41,176 nucleotides of DNA from the NCBI GenBank assembly GCA_018333835.1, contig JAGXSL010000022.1, positions 1-41,176 on the forward strand, written 5' to 3'. This stretch comes from Lysobacteraceae bacterium (lineage in GTDB: Bacteria > Pseudomonadota > Gammaproteobacteria > Xanthomonadales > Xanthomonadaceae). The translations under genes and the position numbers were made by a program. Each line of letters starts with the position of its first letter. Positions within the stretch are counted from its first letter, which is position 1. The notes beneath the pieces are model-generated. The model ran no database searches, was not told where the DNA came from, and saw nothing but the letters and a program-made list of their open reading frames with translations. Below, one piece after another: positions 10,497 through 22,621 of this stretch.

Positions 10497-11978
10497 CTAG
10501 AGCAGGACCACGTCGTACTGCTCCTGGCCGTACTGCTCGTCGGCCTGGAAGCGGATCGACTTGCCGAGGAACTCCTCCAGTTCGGCCACCGCGGCGGATT
10601 CCTCCTCGGTGATGCGGTCGACCACGGCGGGCGCGGCGATCACCAGCAGGCGCTCGGCCTCGAACTGGCGCACCGCGCGCGTGCATTCGCGGAAGACCTC
10701 GTAGGTCACCGTCTCCGGCGACTTGACGACGCCGCGGCCGTTGCAGGCGGCGCAGGGCTCGCAGAGCTGGCGCTCCAGGCTCTCGGTGGTGCGCTTGCGG
10801 GTCATCTCGACCAGGCCGAGCGGCGAGAAGTCATAGACCGTCGTCTTGGCATGGTCGCGGGCCAGCGCCTTCTCCAGGGTGCGCAGCACCTGGCGGCGGT
10901 GGTCGGCGTCGTGCATGTCGATGAAGTCGATGATGATGATGCCACCCAGGTTGCGCAGCCGCAGTTGCCGGGCCAGGGCCTGGGCGGCCTCCAGGTTGGT
11001 GCGGAAGGCGGTCTCCTCGAGGTTGCGCTGGCCGAGGAAGGAGCCGGTGTTGACGTCCACGGTGGTCATCGCCTCGGTCTGGTCGAGCACCAGGTAGCCG
11101 CCGGATTTCAGCGGCACCTGCTTCTGCAGCGCGCGGGCGATCTCGTCGTCGACCCCGTTCAGGTCGAACAGCGGGCGCTCGCCGGCGTAATGTTCGATCC
11201 GCGGGGCCAACTCGGGCATGAACTGGCCGGCGAAGCGCAGCAGCCGTTCATGCGTCTCGCGGGAATCCACCAGCACGCGGTCGATCTGCGGGCTGACCAG
11301 GTCGCGCAGGGCGCGCAGCGGCAGCGACAGGTCCTCGTAGATGCACTGCCCGACCGGGGTGGCGGCGCTGGCCTCGCGGATCAGCTGCCAGGCCAGCCGC
11401 AGGTAGGCGACGTCGGCCTCCAGCGCCTCGCGCCCCAGCCCCTCGGCATTGGTGCGGACGATGAAACCCATGCCGCTGCCGTTCGCCAGATCGGTGACCA
11501 GGGCCTTCAGCCGCGCCCGCTCGGCGTCGTCCTCGATGCGCGCCGAGACGCCGATGACCTTCGAGTACGGCAGCAGCACCAGGTAACGCGAGGGGATGCT
11601 GACCTGGGTGGTGAGCCGCGCGCCCTTGCTGCCGATCGGGTCCTTCACGACCTGCACCACGACCTCCTGGCCCTCGTGCGCCAGCGCGGTGATGGCGGGC
11701 GGCGGGGGCGGCGGGCCCTGCTCCTCGCCCTCGACCGGCGCGCCCTGCGGCACCCGCACGATGTCGGAGGCGTGCAGGAAGGCGGCGCGGTCCAGGCCGA
11801 CGTCGACGAAGGCCGCCTGCATGCCCGGCATGACCCGCTGCACCCGGCCCTTGTAGAGGTTGCCGACCACCCCGCGACGCAGGCTGCGTTCGAGGTGCAG
11901 TTCCTGCAGCATGCCCTGCTCGACCAGGGCGACCCGCGTCTCGCGCGGGGTGACGTTGATCAGGATCTCGGCGCTCAA
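10497..11978 (-). CDS. rng: Ribonuclease G
   Basis: The real protein is about 493 residues, close to the 489 of E. coli RNase G; the track's longer ORF is over-extended into maf. I place the start at TTG 11978, giving a protein that opens with SAEILINVTPRETRVA. This is the family N-terminus, and the TTG overlaps the maf stop as TTGA. An S1 RNA-binding domain follows (NLYKGRVQRVMPGMQAAFV). The catalytic acidic residues lie in MTTVDVNTGSF and IIDFIDMHDADHR, and the zinc-link cysteines in CEPCAACNGRG. The enzyme trims the 5' end of 16S rRNA and degrades some mRNAs. It is coupled to maf upstream and yhdP downstream. Confidence 0.96.
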   Translation of the reverse strand: MSAEILINVTPRETRVALVEQGMLQELHLERSLRRGVVGNLYKGRVQRVMPGMQAAFVDVGLDRAAFLHASDIVRVPQGAPVEGEEQGPPPPPPAITALAHEGQEVVVQVVKDPIGSKGARLTTQVSIPSRYLVLLPYSKVIGVSARIEDDAERARLKALVTDLANGSGMGFIVRTNAEGLGREALEADVAYLRLAWQLIREASAATPVGQCIYEDLSLPLRALRDLVSPQIDRVLVDSRETHERLLRFAGQFMPELAPRIEHYAGERPLFDLNGVDDEIARALQKQVPLKSGGYLVLDQTEAMTTVDVNTGSFLGQRNLEETAFRTNLEAAQALARQLRLRNLGGIIIIDFIDMHDADHRRQVLRTLEKALARDHAKTTVYDFSPLGLVEMTRKRTTESLERQLCEPCAACNGRGVVKSPETVTYEVFRECTRAVRQFEAERLLVIAAPAVVDRITEEESAAVAELEEFLGKSIRFQADEQYGQEQYDVVLL

Positions 11979-12544
11979 ACCGGCACTCCGTGGACGCGCA
12001 GCAGGCCGGCGGTCTCGAACAGCGGCAGGCCCATCACCCCGCTGTAGCTGCCCGACAGGTGGGCGATGAAGGCCGCCGCGCGGCCCTGGATGGCGTAACC
12101 ACCGGCCTTGCCGCGCCATTCGCCGCTGGCGAGGTAGGCCGCGATGGCGGCCTCGGAGAGCGGCGCGAAATCCACCGTCGAGACCGAGCGGGCACTGCCC
12201 TCGCGGGCGGCGGAAAGCACCCAGACCACGGTCGCCACCTCGTGGCGACGGCCGGAGAGCCGGCGCAGCAGGACGGCGGCCTCGGCGGCGTCGGCCGGCT
12301 TGCCGAGCACCTCGCCGTCGAGGATCACCTCGGTGTCGGCGGCCAGCACCACGGCGTCCGGGCGCGAGGCCGCGGCCAGCAGGCCGGCGCCGGCCTTCTC
12401 GCGGGCCACCCGGTGCACGTAGTCGAGCGCCGGCTCGCCGGGCTGGCGCCGTTCGGCCACCTCGACGTCCAGGCATTCCGGGTCGAGGCCGAGTTGCCGC
12501 AGCAGGTCGAGGCGGCGCGGGGAGCGGGAGGCGAGCATCAGCAT
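11975..12544 (-). CDS. maf: Maf-family nucleotide pyrophosphatase (YhdE-like)
   Basis: The 189-residue product starts MLMLASRSPRRLDLLRQLG, the Maf signature. It contains the VVLAADTEVILDGEVLGKP active-site segment and KAGGYAIQG, which places it with the dTTP/UTP pyrophosphatase subgroup (E. coli YhdE) rather than the m7GTP subgroup (YceF). Maf proteins hydrolyse non-canonical or excess nucleoside triphosphates. An internal ATG at 12538 would shorten it by two residues. The track's 1148-residue ORF fuses it to antisense sequence and is not real. It is the first gene of the maf-rng-yhdP-tldD unit, divergent from the sensor gene with only 36 bases between starts. Confidence 0.93.
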   Translation of the reverse strand: MLMLASRSPRRLDLLRQLGLDPECLDVEVAERRQPGEPALDYVHRVAREKAGAGLLAAASRPDAVVLAADTEVILDGEVLGKPADAAEAAVLLRRLSGRRHEVATVVWVLSAAREGSARSVSTVDFAPLSEAAIAAYLASGEWRGKAGGYAIQGRAAAFIAHLSGSYSGVMGLPLFETAGLLRVHGVPV

Positions 12545-12580
12545 GCCCCAAGCATACCCAGCCCGCGCTAGGCTTGGCGG

Positions 12581-15500
12581 ATGGCTCCGACCGCTCCCAC
12601 CGCCGCCTTGCTGGCCCTGCTGCTGGCGCTGGCCGCCGGCCCGCTGGCGGCGCTCGACCCGGCGCGGCGCTTCACCGACCTCGCCCTCGACCAGTGGACC
12701 GCCGCCGACGGCCTGCCGCAGAACGCCGTGCTGGCGCTCGGCCAGGACGGCGAGGGCTACGTCTGGATCGGCACCCAGGCCGGGGTGGCGCGCTTCGACG
12801 GGGTGCGCTTCAAGCGCTTCGGCCGGCTGCACACCGGCGGCATCGACACCACCGCGCCGGAATCGAACTTCCGCGATGGCGCCGGCCGGGTCTGGTTCGG
12901 CACCCGCAGCGGCGTGCTGCGCCTGCACGGCAACCGCATCCACCGCAAGGCCGCGACCGGCACCCCGCAACCGGTGCAGGCGATCGCCGAATGGCCGGCC
13001 GGACGGCTGCTGTTCGGCACCCCGACCGGCCTCCTCGCCGAAGGCGAGGGCGACACCCTGGTGCCGGCCGCCCTGCCGGGGCGCGATGTCACCGCCCTGC
13101 TGGCGGCGGACGGCGGGCTCTGGGTGGGCACGCCCGGGCGGCTGCTCCGCCTCGAGGGCGAGCGCCAGCACAGCATCGCCCTGCCGGGCCAGCCCGGGCT
13201 GCGCATCCAGCATCTGCTGGCGGAGGGGCGAACGCTCTGGATCGGCACCAGCGCGGGCCTGTGGCGGATGGACGGGGCCGGAACACCCCGCCCGCTGGAC
13301 GGGGTGCCGGAGCTCACCGGTCAGTCGATCAGCGAACTGTGCACCGATGCCAGCGGCAGCCTCTGGGTGTCGACCCCGCAGCGCCTGTTCCGGCGCCCAC
13401 CGGGCGGCCGCTTCGAGGCGATCGCCGACCGCGATTTCGTCCGCAACCCGTGGATCTCCGCCTGCTTCGAGGACCGCGAGGGCAACCTCTGGCTCGGCAG
13501 CCACACCGAGGGCCTGTTCCGGCTCTGGGACGGCTTGATCACCCGCATCACCGAGCGCGACGGCCTCGCCGAACCCTTCGTCTGGTCGCTCGAACACGAC
13601 CCCGCCGGCGGCGTGCTGATCGGCAGCAACCGCGGCCTGTACCGCTGGCAGGCCGGCCGGGTCGAACGCCTCGTCGCGCCCGAGGCCCTGCCCAACCCGG
13701 TGGTCTACGAACTGGGCCGGGTCGGCGCGGCGGCGGTCTGGATCGGCACCCGCGGCGGCCTGCGCGCCTGGCAGGACGGCCGGCTGTCGCTGCCGCCCGG
13801 CGCCGAGGCCTTGGAGGGCCTGCAGGTCAACGCCATCGTCGAGGCCCACGGCACCACCTGGATCGGCAGCAGCGGCGGCCTGTTCAAGGCCCACGGCAAC
13901 GAACCGCTCGCCGCCGTCGGGCGGGGCGCACTCGACGGCACGCTGGCGCGGGTGCGGGCGCTGCTGCCGCTCGACGCCGACAGCCTGCTGGTCGGCACCG
14001 AATCGGGCCTGCGCCGGTTCGATGGCGAGGTGCTCGACAAACCGGACTGGGCACGGCTGCTGCGCGACCGCATGGTGACCGGCTTCCTGCCGCTGGACGA
14101 CGGCCGGCTGCTGGTGGCCGGCCTCGACGCCGGCATCGTCGTGGTCGCCGGCGAGCAGGCCACACTGCTGGAGCCCGGCCTGCACCTGCCGGAAGCCAGC
14201 CTGTGGGCGCTGCGCCGGATCGGCAACTGGGTCTACGTCAGCTCGACCGAGGGCCTGTTCCGCCTGCCGCTCGCCGCCCTGCCCGACCCGCGCCGTGCGG
14301 TGGCGCCCCCGGCGCGCCCGCTGGCCGAATGGGTGGTGTCGATGGACGGCCGCAGCCAGAGCGGCCAACGCGCGCGCTGCTGCAACGGCGGCGCGCGTTC
14401 GCGGATGCTGCTGGTGGACGGCATGCTGTGGCTGCCCTCGATCTCGGGCGTGCTGAAGATCGAACCCGATGCGGCGAGCCGGCCGCGGATCGAGCCGCTG
14501 GTGCGGATCGAGGCGGCGCAGCAGGGCGAGCGCCGGCAGTTCGCCGACACCGGCCGCTTCCTGGTCGAGGGCGAGCGCCGCGACCTGCGCATCGACTACA
14601 CCGCGCTCTACTTCCGCAATCCCTCGGCGCTGCGCTTCGAATACCGGTTGGAGGGCTTCGACCGCGACTGGGTCGCCGCCGGCGAGCGCCGCAGCGCCTT
14701 CTACACCAACCTGCCGCCCGGCGAGTTCCGCTTCCGGGTGCGGGTGCTCAATGGCCACGGGCCGCCCATCGAGGTCGCCACTCCCCTCGCCATCGTGGTG
14801 CCGCCGCACTGGCACGAGCGCGGCGACGTGCGGCTGCTGCTGCTCCTGCTCGGCCTGGCGGCGGTGACCACGACGGTGCAGCTGGCCCTGCGCGTGCAGC
14901 GCCGGCAGACCCTGCGCCTGCAGGAATTGGTGGCCGAGCGCACGGCTCAGCTGCAACGCGCCAACACCCGCCTGCAGCAGGCCAACGCGGCGCTGGCGAT
15001 CGAGAGCCAGACCGATGCCCTGACCGGCCTGCCGAACCGCCGTGCGCTGTTCCGGCAGATGCCCGAGCTGCTGGCCCGGCACCCGGAGGGCGTGGTGCTG
15101 GCCCTGGTCGACCTCGACCATTTCAAGCAGGTCAACGACCGCTTCGGGCATGCCGGCGGCGATGCCGTGCTGCGCGAGTTCGCCGGCTTCCTGCGCCGCA
15201 CCACCCGCGAGGGCGACCTGCTGGCGCGTTGGGGAGGCGAGGAGTTCCTGGTGGTGTTCACCGGGCTGGCGGTGGAGCACGCACCGGCGCGGATCGGGCG
15301 ACTGCTGGAGGAAGGACGCGGCCTGCGCATCGAACTGGGCGGCCGCGGCATCACCCCCGCCTTCTCGATCGGCTGGACCCACCACCCGCTGGGCCGCACC
15401 GCCGCCAGCGACTGGGCGCACGCCCTCGAGCTGGCCGACGTGGCGCTCTACGACGCCAAGCGACGCGGTCGCGCCACCTGGTCGGGGCTGGTGGCGGGGC

Positions 15501-15619
15501 CGGCCGCGGCGGCGGGGCTGGCGCTGGAGCCGAATTGCGGGGCCCAGGTCGAAGCCCTGGTCGCCACCGGCCGGCTGGCCTGGCGGCGGGCGGCGGAGAA
15601 GGGCCAGCGCCCGGGCTGA
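12581..15619 (+). CDS. Reg_prop/Y_Y_Y sensor diguanylate cyclase
   Basis: The 1012-residue protein has a cleavable-looking signal peptide (LLALLLALAAGPLAALD). A periplasmic beta-propeller follows, marked by repeated VWIGTQAGV, VWFGTRSGV, LWIGTSAGL and VWIGTRGGL strands (Reg_prop). Next come a Y_Y_Y domain (about 668-735), a membrane helix near 750-772, a short coiled coil and a GGDEF domain. The active-site motif is RWGGEEF near residue 886 with LVDLDHFKQVNDRFGHAGGD upstream, so it should make cyclic di-GMP. REGD five residues before GGEEF fits the RxxD inhibitory site. The ligand is unknown. It appears to be transcribed alone, divergent from maf. Confidence 0.92.
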   Translation: MAPTAPTAALLALLLALAAGPLAALDPARRFTDLALDQWTAADGLPQNAVLALGQDGEGYVWIGTQAGVARFDGVRFKRFGRLHTGGIDTTAPESNFRDGAGRVWFGTRSGVLRLHGNRIHRKAATGTPQPVQAIAEWPAGRLLFGTPTGLLAEGEGDTLVPAALPGRDVTALLAADGGLWVGTPGRLLRLEGERQHSIALPGQPGLRIQHLLAEGRTLWIGTSAGLWRMDGAGTPRPLDGVPELTGQSISELCTDASGSLWVSTPQRLFRRPPGGRFEAIADRDFVRNPWISACFEDREGNLWLGSHTEGLFRLWDGLITRITERDGLAEPFVWSLEHDPAGGVLIGSNRGLYRWQAGRVERLVAPEALPNPVVYELGRVGAAAVWIGTRGGLRAWQDGRLSLPPGAEALEGLQVNAIVEAHGTTWIGSSGGLFKAHGNEPLAAVGRGALDGTLARVRALLPLDADSLLVGTESGLRRFDGEVLDKPDWARLLRDRMVTGFLPLDDGRLLVAGLDAGIVVVAGEQATLLEPGLHLPEASLWALRRIGNWVYVSSTEGLFRLPLAALPDPRRAVAPPARPLAEWVVSMDGRSQSGQRARCCNGGARSRMLLVDGMLWLPSISGVLKIEPDAASRPRIEPLVRIEAAQQGERRQFADTGRFLVEGERRDLRIDYTALYFRNPSALRFEYRLEGFDRDWVAAGERRSAFYTNLPPGEFRFRVRVLNGHGPPIEVATPLAIVVPPHWHERGDVRLLLLLLGLAAVTTTVQLALRVQRRQTLRLQELVAERTAQLQRANTRLQQANAALAIESQTDALTGLPNRRALFRQMPELLARHPEGVVLALVDLDHFKQVNDRFGHAGGDAVLREFAGFLRRTTREGDLLARWGGEEFLVVFTGLAVEHAPARIGRLLEEGRGLRIELGGRGITPAFSIGWTHHPLGRTAASDWAHALELADVALYDAKRRGRATWSGLVAGPAAAAGLALEPNCGAQVEALVATGRLAWRRAAEKGQRPG

Positions 15620-15646
15620 ACCCGCCCCGGCGAAAGCCGCGGCCCC

Positions 15647-16117
15647 TCAGGCCCGGTGGTAGGGGTGGTTCCCGAGGATCGAGCAGGCGCGGTAGAGCTG
15701 CTCGGCCACCAGCAGGCGCACCAGCATGTGCGGCAGGGTCGCCGGGCCGAGCGACCAGCCCTCGTCGGCGCGCGCCCGGACCTCGGGCGCATGGCCCTCG
15801 GGGCCGCCGATGAGGAAGGCGAGGTCGCGGCCCTGCTGACGCCAGGTCGCGAGGCGTCCGGCGAGCTGCTCGGAGCTGTAGGGCCGGCCGTCGCCGTCGA
15901 GGGCCACCACCCAGGCGTTCCTCGGCAGGGCGGCGAGCACGCGCCCGCCCTCGTCCTGCAGGGCGCGGGCGGCGTCGCGGCCCTTGCCGCGCAGCCCGGG
16001 CGGCACTTCGACCAGTTCGAGCGACAGCTCGCGCGAGAGGCGCTTCGCGTAATCGGCATAGCCCTCGGCCACCCAGGCGGGTGGGCGTTCCCCGACGGCG
16101 ACCAGGCGGGCCTTCAT
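15647..16117 (-). CDS. rlmH: 23S rRNA (pseudouridine1915-N3)-methyltransferase RlmH
   Basis: The protein is about 156 residues, as in E. coli (155). It starts MKARLVAVGERPPAW, has the SAM-binding LIGGPEGHAPEVRARA segment of the SPOUT fold, and ends with the conserved HPYHR. It methylates pseudouridine 1915 in helix 69 of 23S rRNA on the assembled 70S ribosome. The ATG at 16117 is chosen because the family starts with MKxxLVAVG; the track's ATG at 16123 adds only MP. It is the last gene of the leuS-lptE-holA-nadD-rsfS-rlmH series, about 40 bases after rsfS, and converges with the sensor gene. Confidence 0.96.
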   Translation of the reverse strand: MKARLVAVGERPPAWVAEGYADYAKRLSRELSLELVEVPPGLRGKGRDAARALQDEGGRVLAALPRNAWVVALDGDGRPYSSEQLAGRLATWRQQGRDLAFLIGGPEGHAPEVRARADEGWSLGPATLPHMLVRLLVAEQLYRACSILGNHPYHRA

Positions 16118-16157
16118 CGGCATCGCGCCGCGACGGGGCGGCGGCCTCGCCGCCGGA

Positions 16158-16547
16158 TCAAGCCTCCGGCGGCTGGTCGCCGACCGTCCACAGGCGCTCC
16201 AGCGCGTAGAACTCGCGGACGCGCGGCAGCATCACGTGGACGACGACGTCGCCCAGGTCGACCAGCACCCACTCGGCCTCGCGCTCGCCCTCGACGCCGA
16301 GCGGCTGGTAGCCGGCCTGCTTCGAGGCCTTCACCACCTCGTCGGCCAGCGATTTGACGTGGCGGGTGGAGGTGCCCGAGGCGACCACCATGTAGTCGCA
16401 GACCGAGGTCTTGCCGCGCACGTCGATCTCGACGAGGTCCTTGGCCTTGATTTCCTCCAGCGCGCCGACGGCGAGTCGCAGGAGGTCGGCGGGAGCCGGC
16501 AGCGGGTTCGGCGGCTGCGGCTTGATGACGTGCTGCGGGTGCGACAA
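16158..16547 (-). CDS. rsfS: Ribosome silencing factor RsfS
   Basis: The 129-residue protein contains [39 protein letters not shown] and a C-terminal [29 protein letters not shown] block, diagnostic for RsfS (YbeB, DUF143). RsfS binds uL14 on the 50S subunit and blocks subunit joining under starvation. The start is a TTG at 16547 with AGGA about 8 bases upstream; no better start is visible. A proline-rich N-terminal stretch makes it somewhat longer than the 105-residue E. coli protein. It lies between nadD and rlmH, as in most proteobacteria. Confidence 0.95.
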   Translation of the reverse strand: MSHPQHVIKPQPPNPLPAPADLLRLAVGALEEIKAKDLVEIDVRGKTSVCDYMVVASGTSTRHVKSLADEVVKASKQAGYQPLGVEGEREAEWVLVDLGDVVVHVMLPRVREFYALERLWTVGDQPPEA

Positions 16548-16595
16548 CGGGGCGATCCTGTGTGGGGTGGCGGCAGTATACCCGGGCTTCCCGGT

Positions 16596-17345
16596 TCAAC
16601 CGCCCCGATGGGCGGCCCGGTACAGACCGCGGGCGGTGATGCCGGCGGCGACCGCCGCCGGAAGGCCCTCCGCCGGCCGGCCGAGGGCCAGGGCCTCGCG
16701 CACGGCGGTGGCGCTCTCCGGCCGCGCCGGCAGTTCGAGGCGGAACACCCGCCCGGCCGGGGTCGCCGCGAGCTCGGCGGGAGACCGCGCCCAGCGGCCG
16801 GCGACGGCGGCCCGCAGTGCCGGCAAGGCTTCCGCGCCGGATTCCGACACCGACGCCGGCACCGGTGCGGGGGCCGGCAGCGGCAGGTCGTGGCCGGGTC
16901 GGCAATCCACCACCGGCAGGTCGTGGCCGGGACGGCAGGCCACCACGAAGTGGGCGAGATCGAACAGGGCCCGCCAGTCCTTCCAGGCCGGCAGGCCGAG
17001 GAAAGCATCGGCACCGAGCACGAAACCGAGCGGCCGGGACTCGCCCTGCTCGGCCCGCCAGTCGCGCAGGGTGTCGACAGTGAAACTCGGTCCGGGACGC
17101 CGGCCTTCGCGGCGGTCGAGGCCCCAGCCGCCGGCGGCGGGGGGCGGTTCCGAACCCAGCGCGAGTTCGAGCAGGGCGCTGCGCTCCTCGAAGCCGGCAC
17201 CGGGCACCGGGCGGTGCGGCGGATCGGCGGCAGGCAGGAAATCGAGGCGCGCGGCGGCGGTCGCCGCCAGTGCGGCGCGGGCCACCGCGAGGTGCCCCAG
17301 GTGGACCGGGTCGAAGGTGCCGCCGTAGAGCAGGTGCAGGGCCAC
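16596..17345 (-). CDS. nadD: Nicotinate-nucleotide adenylyltransferase NadD
   Basis: The protein of about 249 residues starts at GTG 17345 (MALHLLYGGTFDPVHLGHL), 7 bases after the holA stop and 5 bases after a GAGG ribosome binding site. The longer track ORF reaches back into holA. The nucleotidyltransferase motif GGTFDPVHLGH, the substrate loop PPHRPVPG and the LGFVLGADAFLGLPAWKDW block are all present. NadD makes deamido-NAD from nicotinate mononucleotide and ATP. One oddity is that the CRPGHDLP segment occurs twice in tandem, encoded by a 33-base near-exact duplication (16882-16947). The usual C-terminal ISSTxIR motif appears here as ESATAVREAL. Confidence 0.94.
   Translation of the reverse strand: MALHLLYGGTFDPVHLGHLAVARAALAATAAARLDFLPAADPPHRPVPGAGFEERSALLELALGSEPPPAAGGWGLDRREGRRPGPSFTVDTLRDWRAEQGESRPLGFVLGADAFLGLPAWKDWRALFDLAHFVVACRPGHDLPVVDCRPGHDLPLPAPAPVPASVSESGAEALPALRAAVAGRWARSPAELAATPAGRVFRLELPARPESATAVREALALGRPAEGLPAAVAAGITARGLYRAAHRGG
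16882..16947. repeat. 33-base tandem duplication inside nadD
   Basis: Two adjacent 33-base units begin GGCAGGTCGTGGCCGGG and differ at only a few positions. Each encodes CRPGHDLP plus three linker residues in the nadD frame. The reading frame is kept because 33 is a multiple of three. Confidence 0.85.
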
Positions 17346-17352
17346 GCCGGCC

Positions 17353-18390
17353 TCAGGGAGCCAGCAGGGTCCGCGCCGTGCGCGGCCGGGCGATCGCCAG
17401 CAGCAGGCGCTCCAGGGCGCGCCAGGCATCGCCCCGGGCACGGCCCTTGGCGATGCGCTCGACTTCGCCGGCGGCGATCGCGAAACGCTCCCAGTCGGCC
17501 GCCGAATGGCGCTCCAGGGCGCGCTTCACCTGCGCCATCCGGGCCTCCCACAGCCGCGCCTCGCGCATCGCCGCCAGCAGGTTGCCGCCGGCGGCCTGCA
17601 GGGCGGCGAAGCCGGCGATGCGGGTGATCTCCATCTGGGTCCAGCCGAGCAGCCCGGCCACCGCTTCGCCCTCGGCGCGCAGGCCGGCGAGGATGCGCGG
17701 CACGCGCGCGGCGTCACCGGCCAGCGCCGCCTCCACCAGCCGGAACACGTCGTGGCGGGAGACTTCCGCGACCAGCCGCTCCAGGGTGTCGAGGTCGATG
17801 GCCGGCGCATCGCGGCCGAGCAGCAGGGCGAGCTTGTCGATCTCCTGCGCGGCCGCGAGCAGGTTGCCCTCGACCCGCTCGACCAGGCACTCCAGCGCCT
17901 CCGGGGTGGCGACCAGGCCGTGCCGACGCAGGCGGGCGGCGAGCCAGTCCGGCAGCTCGTTCGGGCGCAGCGGCCAGACCGGCACGAACCAGCCGGCGGC
18001 GGCGATCGCCTCGCTCCACTTGCCGGCGTGCGCCTTGCTCCAGTCGAGGCCGGTGACCAGCAGCACGGTGTCCGCCGGCGGGGCCTCGCAGTAGGCGCGC
18101 AGGGCCTCGCTGCCGTCCTTGCCCGGCTTGCCGCTGGGCAGGCGCAGGTCGAACAGGCGGCGCTGCGCGAACAGGCTGAGCGAGGCCATGCCCACGGCCA
18201 GCCGGTTCCAGTCGAAATGGGCGTCGGCCTCCAGCACCTCGCGCTCGCCGTAGCCCTCGGCGCGGGCGCGGGCGCGCACGGCGTCGGCGCACTCCTGCAC
18301 GATCAGCGGTTCCGGGCCGGCGATCAGCACCACCGGCGGCAGCGGGCCGCTGGCGGCGCGGCGCAGCAGGGCGTCCGGGCGCAGTTCCAC
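17353..18390 (-). CDS. holA: DNA polymerase III delta subunit HolA
   Basis: The real protein is about 345 residues (E. coli 343), starting at GTG 18390 (VELRPDALLRR) with GAAGG 7 bases upstream; the track's 428-residue ORF is over-extended into lptE. The N-terminus shows VVLIAGPEPLIVQECADAVRARAR and the middle shows EALECLVERVEGNLLAAAQEIDKLALL, both typical of HolA. The delta subunit opens the beta sliding clamp within the clamp-loader complex. It lies 10 bases after lptE and 7 bases before nadD, consistent with one transcript. Confidence 0.93.
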   Translation of the reverse strand: MELRPDALLRRAASGPLPPVVLIAGPEPLIVQECADAVRARARAEGYGEREVLEADAHFDWNRLAVGMASLSLFAQRRLFDLRLPSGKPGKDGSEALRAYCEAPPADTVLLVTGLDWSKAHAGKWSEAIAAAGWFVPVWPLRPNELPDWLAARLRRHGLVATPEALECLVERVEGNLLAAAQEIDKLALLLGRDAPAIDLDTLERLVAEVSRHDVFRLVEAALAGDAARVPRILAGLRAEGEAVAGLLGWTQMEITRIAGFAALQAAGGNLLAAMREARLWEARMAQVKRALERHSAADWERFAIAAGEVERIAKGRARGDAWRALERLLLAIARPRTARTLLAP

Positions 18391-18400
18391 GCCGTGGCCT

Positions 18401-18949
18401 TCAGTCGGCGCGCAGGGCGAGGTCGACCCGGCGCAGGATGGCGGCGCGCATGTCGCGGCGCAGTTCCTCCTGCACGATCTCCTGCTCGCCGGGATTGCCG
18501 AAGGCCTCGGCCGCGTCGTAGAGGTAGTCGCGCGACAGTTCGATGCGCTGCGCCTCGAGGCGGCGGGTGCCGGCGGCATCGACCAGGTCGAAGGTGACCG
18601 CGTAGCGGGTCTCGACCTCGCGGGTGGCGACGAAGGCATCGACCGAGAGCGCCCGCGTGCTCCATTCCTCGGCGGTGATCGCCAGCCGGGCGGCCCCCTC
18701 GGCGTCGGCGTCGGCGGCGACCGGCACCCCGGCCCGCCGCAGGTCGCGGCGCAGGCCCTCGACCAGCGGGCTGTAGGGGTCGCCGGCGGTCACCGCGATG
18801 GCACCGAGGTCCTCCGGCAGCTTGAGCGCGCCGCGCGGGGCGAAGCCGCAGCCGGCCAGCAGCAGGGCCAGCGCCAGCGCCAGCGCCGGCAGGGCGAGGC
18901 GCCAGCGCGGCAGGCAGCAGGACGCGGTGGGGAGGGAAGCGGCACGCAT
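18401..18949 (-). CDS. lptE: LPS-assembly lipoprotein LptE
   Basis: The 182-residue protein has a lipoprotein signal peptide ending in LLLAGC, with the lipidated Cys at residue 34, followed by GFAPRG. The rest is a small alpha/beta domain with EIVQEELRRDMRAAILRRVD near the end. Sequence conservation in LptE is low, so the position between leuS and holA is the main support. LptE plugs the LptD barrel in the outer membrane and is needed for LPS insertion. Its ATG is 4 bases after the leuS stop. Confidence 0.9.
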   Translation of the reverse strand: MRAASLPTASCCLPRWRLALPALALALALLLAGCGFAPRGALKLPEDLGAIAVTAGDPYSPLVEGLRRDLRRAGVPVAADADAEGAARLAITAEEWSTRALSVDAFVATREVETRYAVTFDLVDAAGTRRLEAQRIELSRDYLYDAAEAFGNPGEQEIVQEELRRDMRAAILRRVDLALRAD

Positions 18950-18953
18950 GGGT

Positions 18954-22579
<3,626 letters not shown>

Positions 22580-22590
22580 CGGCGTCGTAG

Positions 22591-22596
22591 TATGAT
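22591..22596 (+). promoter_or_regulatory. -10-like box for module 2
   Basis: TATGAT matches the sigma-70 -10 consensus at 5 of 6 positions and lies 25 bases before the module 2 antitoxin ATG. No convincing -35 is visible in the overlapping end of the module 1 toxin. The AAGGA that follows at about 22610 is a good ribosome binding site. Confidence 0.35.
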
Positions 22597-22621
22597 CTTG
22601 GCATCGATCAAGGACCCTGAT

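Noticed and set aside
15620-15646. CGGC-GAAA-GCCG hairpin between the sensor gene and rlmH
   Set aside because: The stem is only four base pairs with no T-run; too weak to call a terminator.
12574-15813. 1079-residue ORF overlapping the sensor gene
   Set aside because: A +2 shadow of the Reg_prop/GGDEF gene, Arg/Pro-rich and without motifs.
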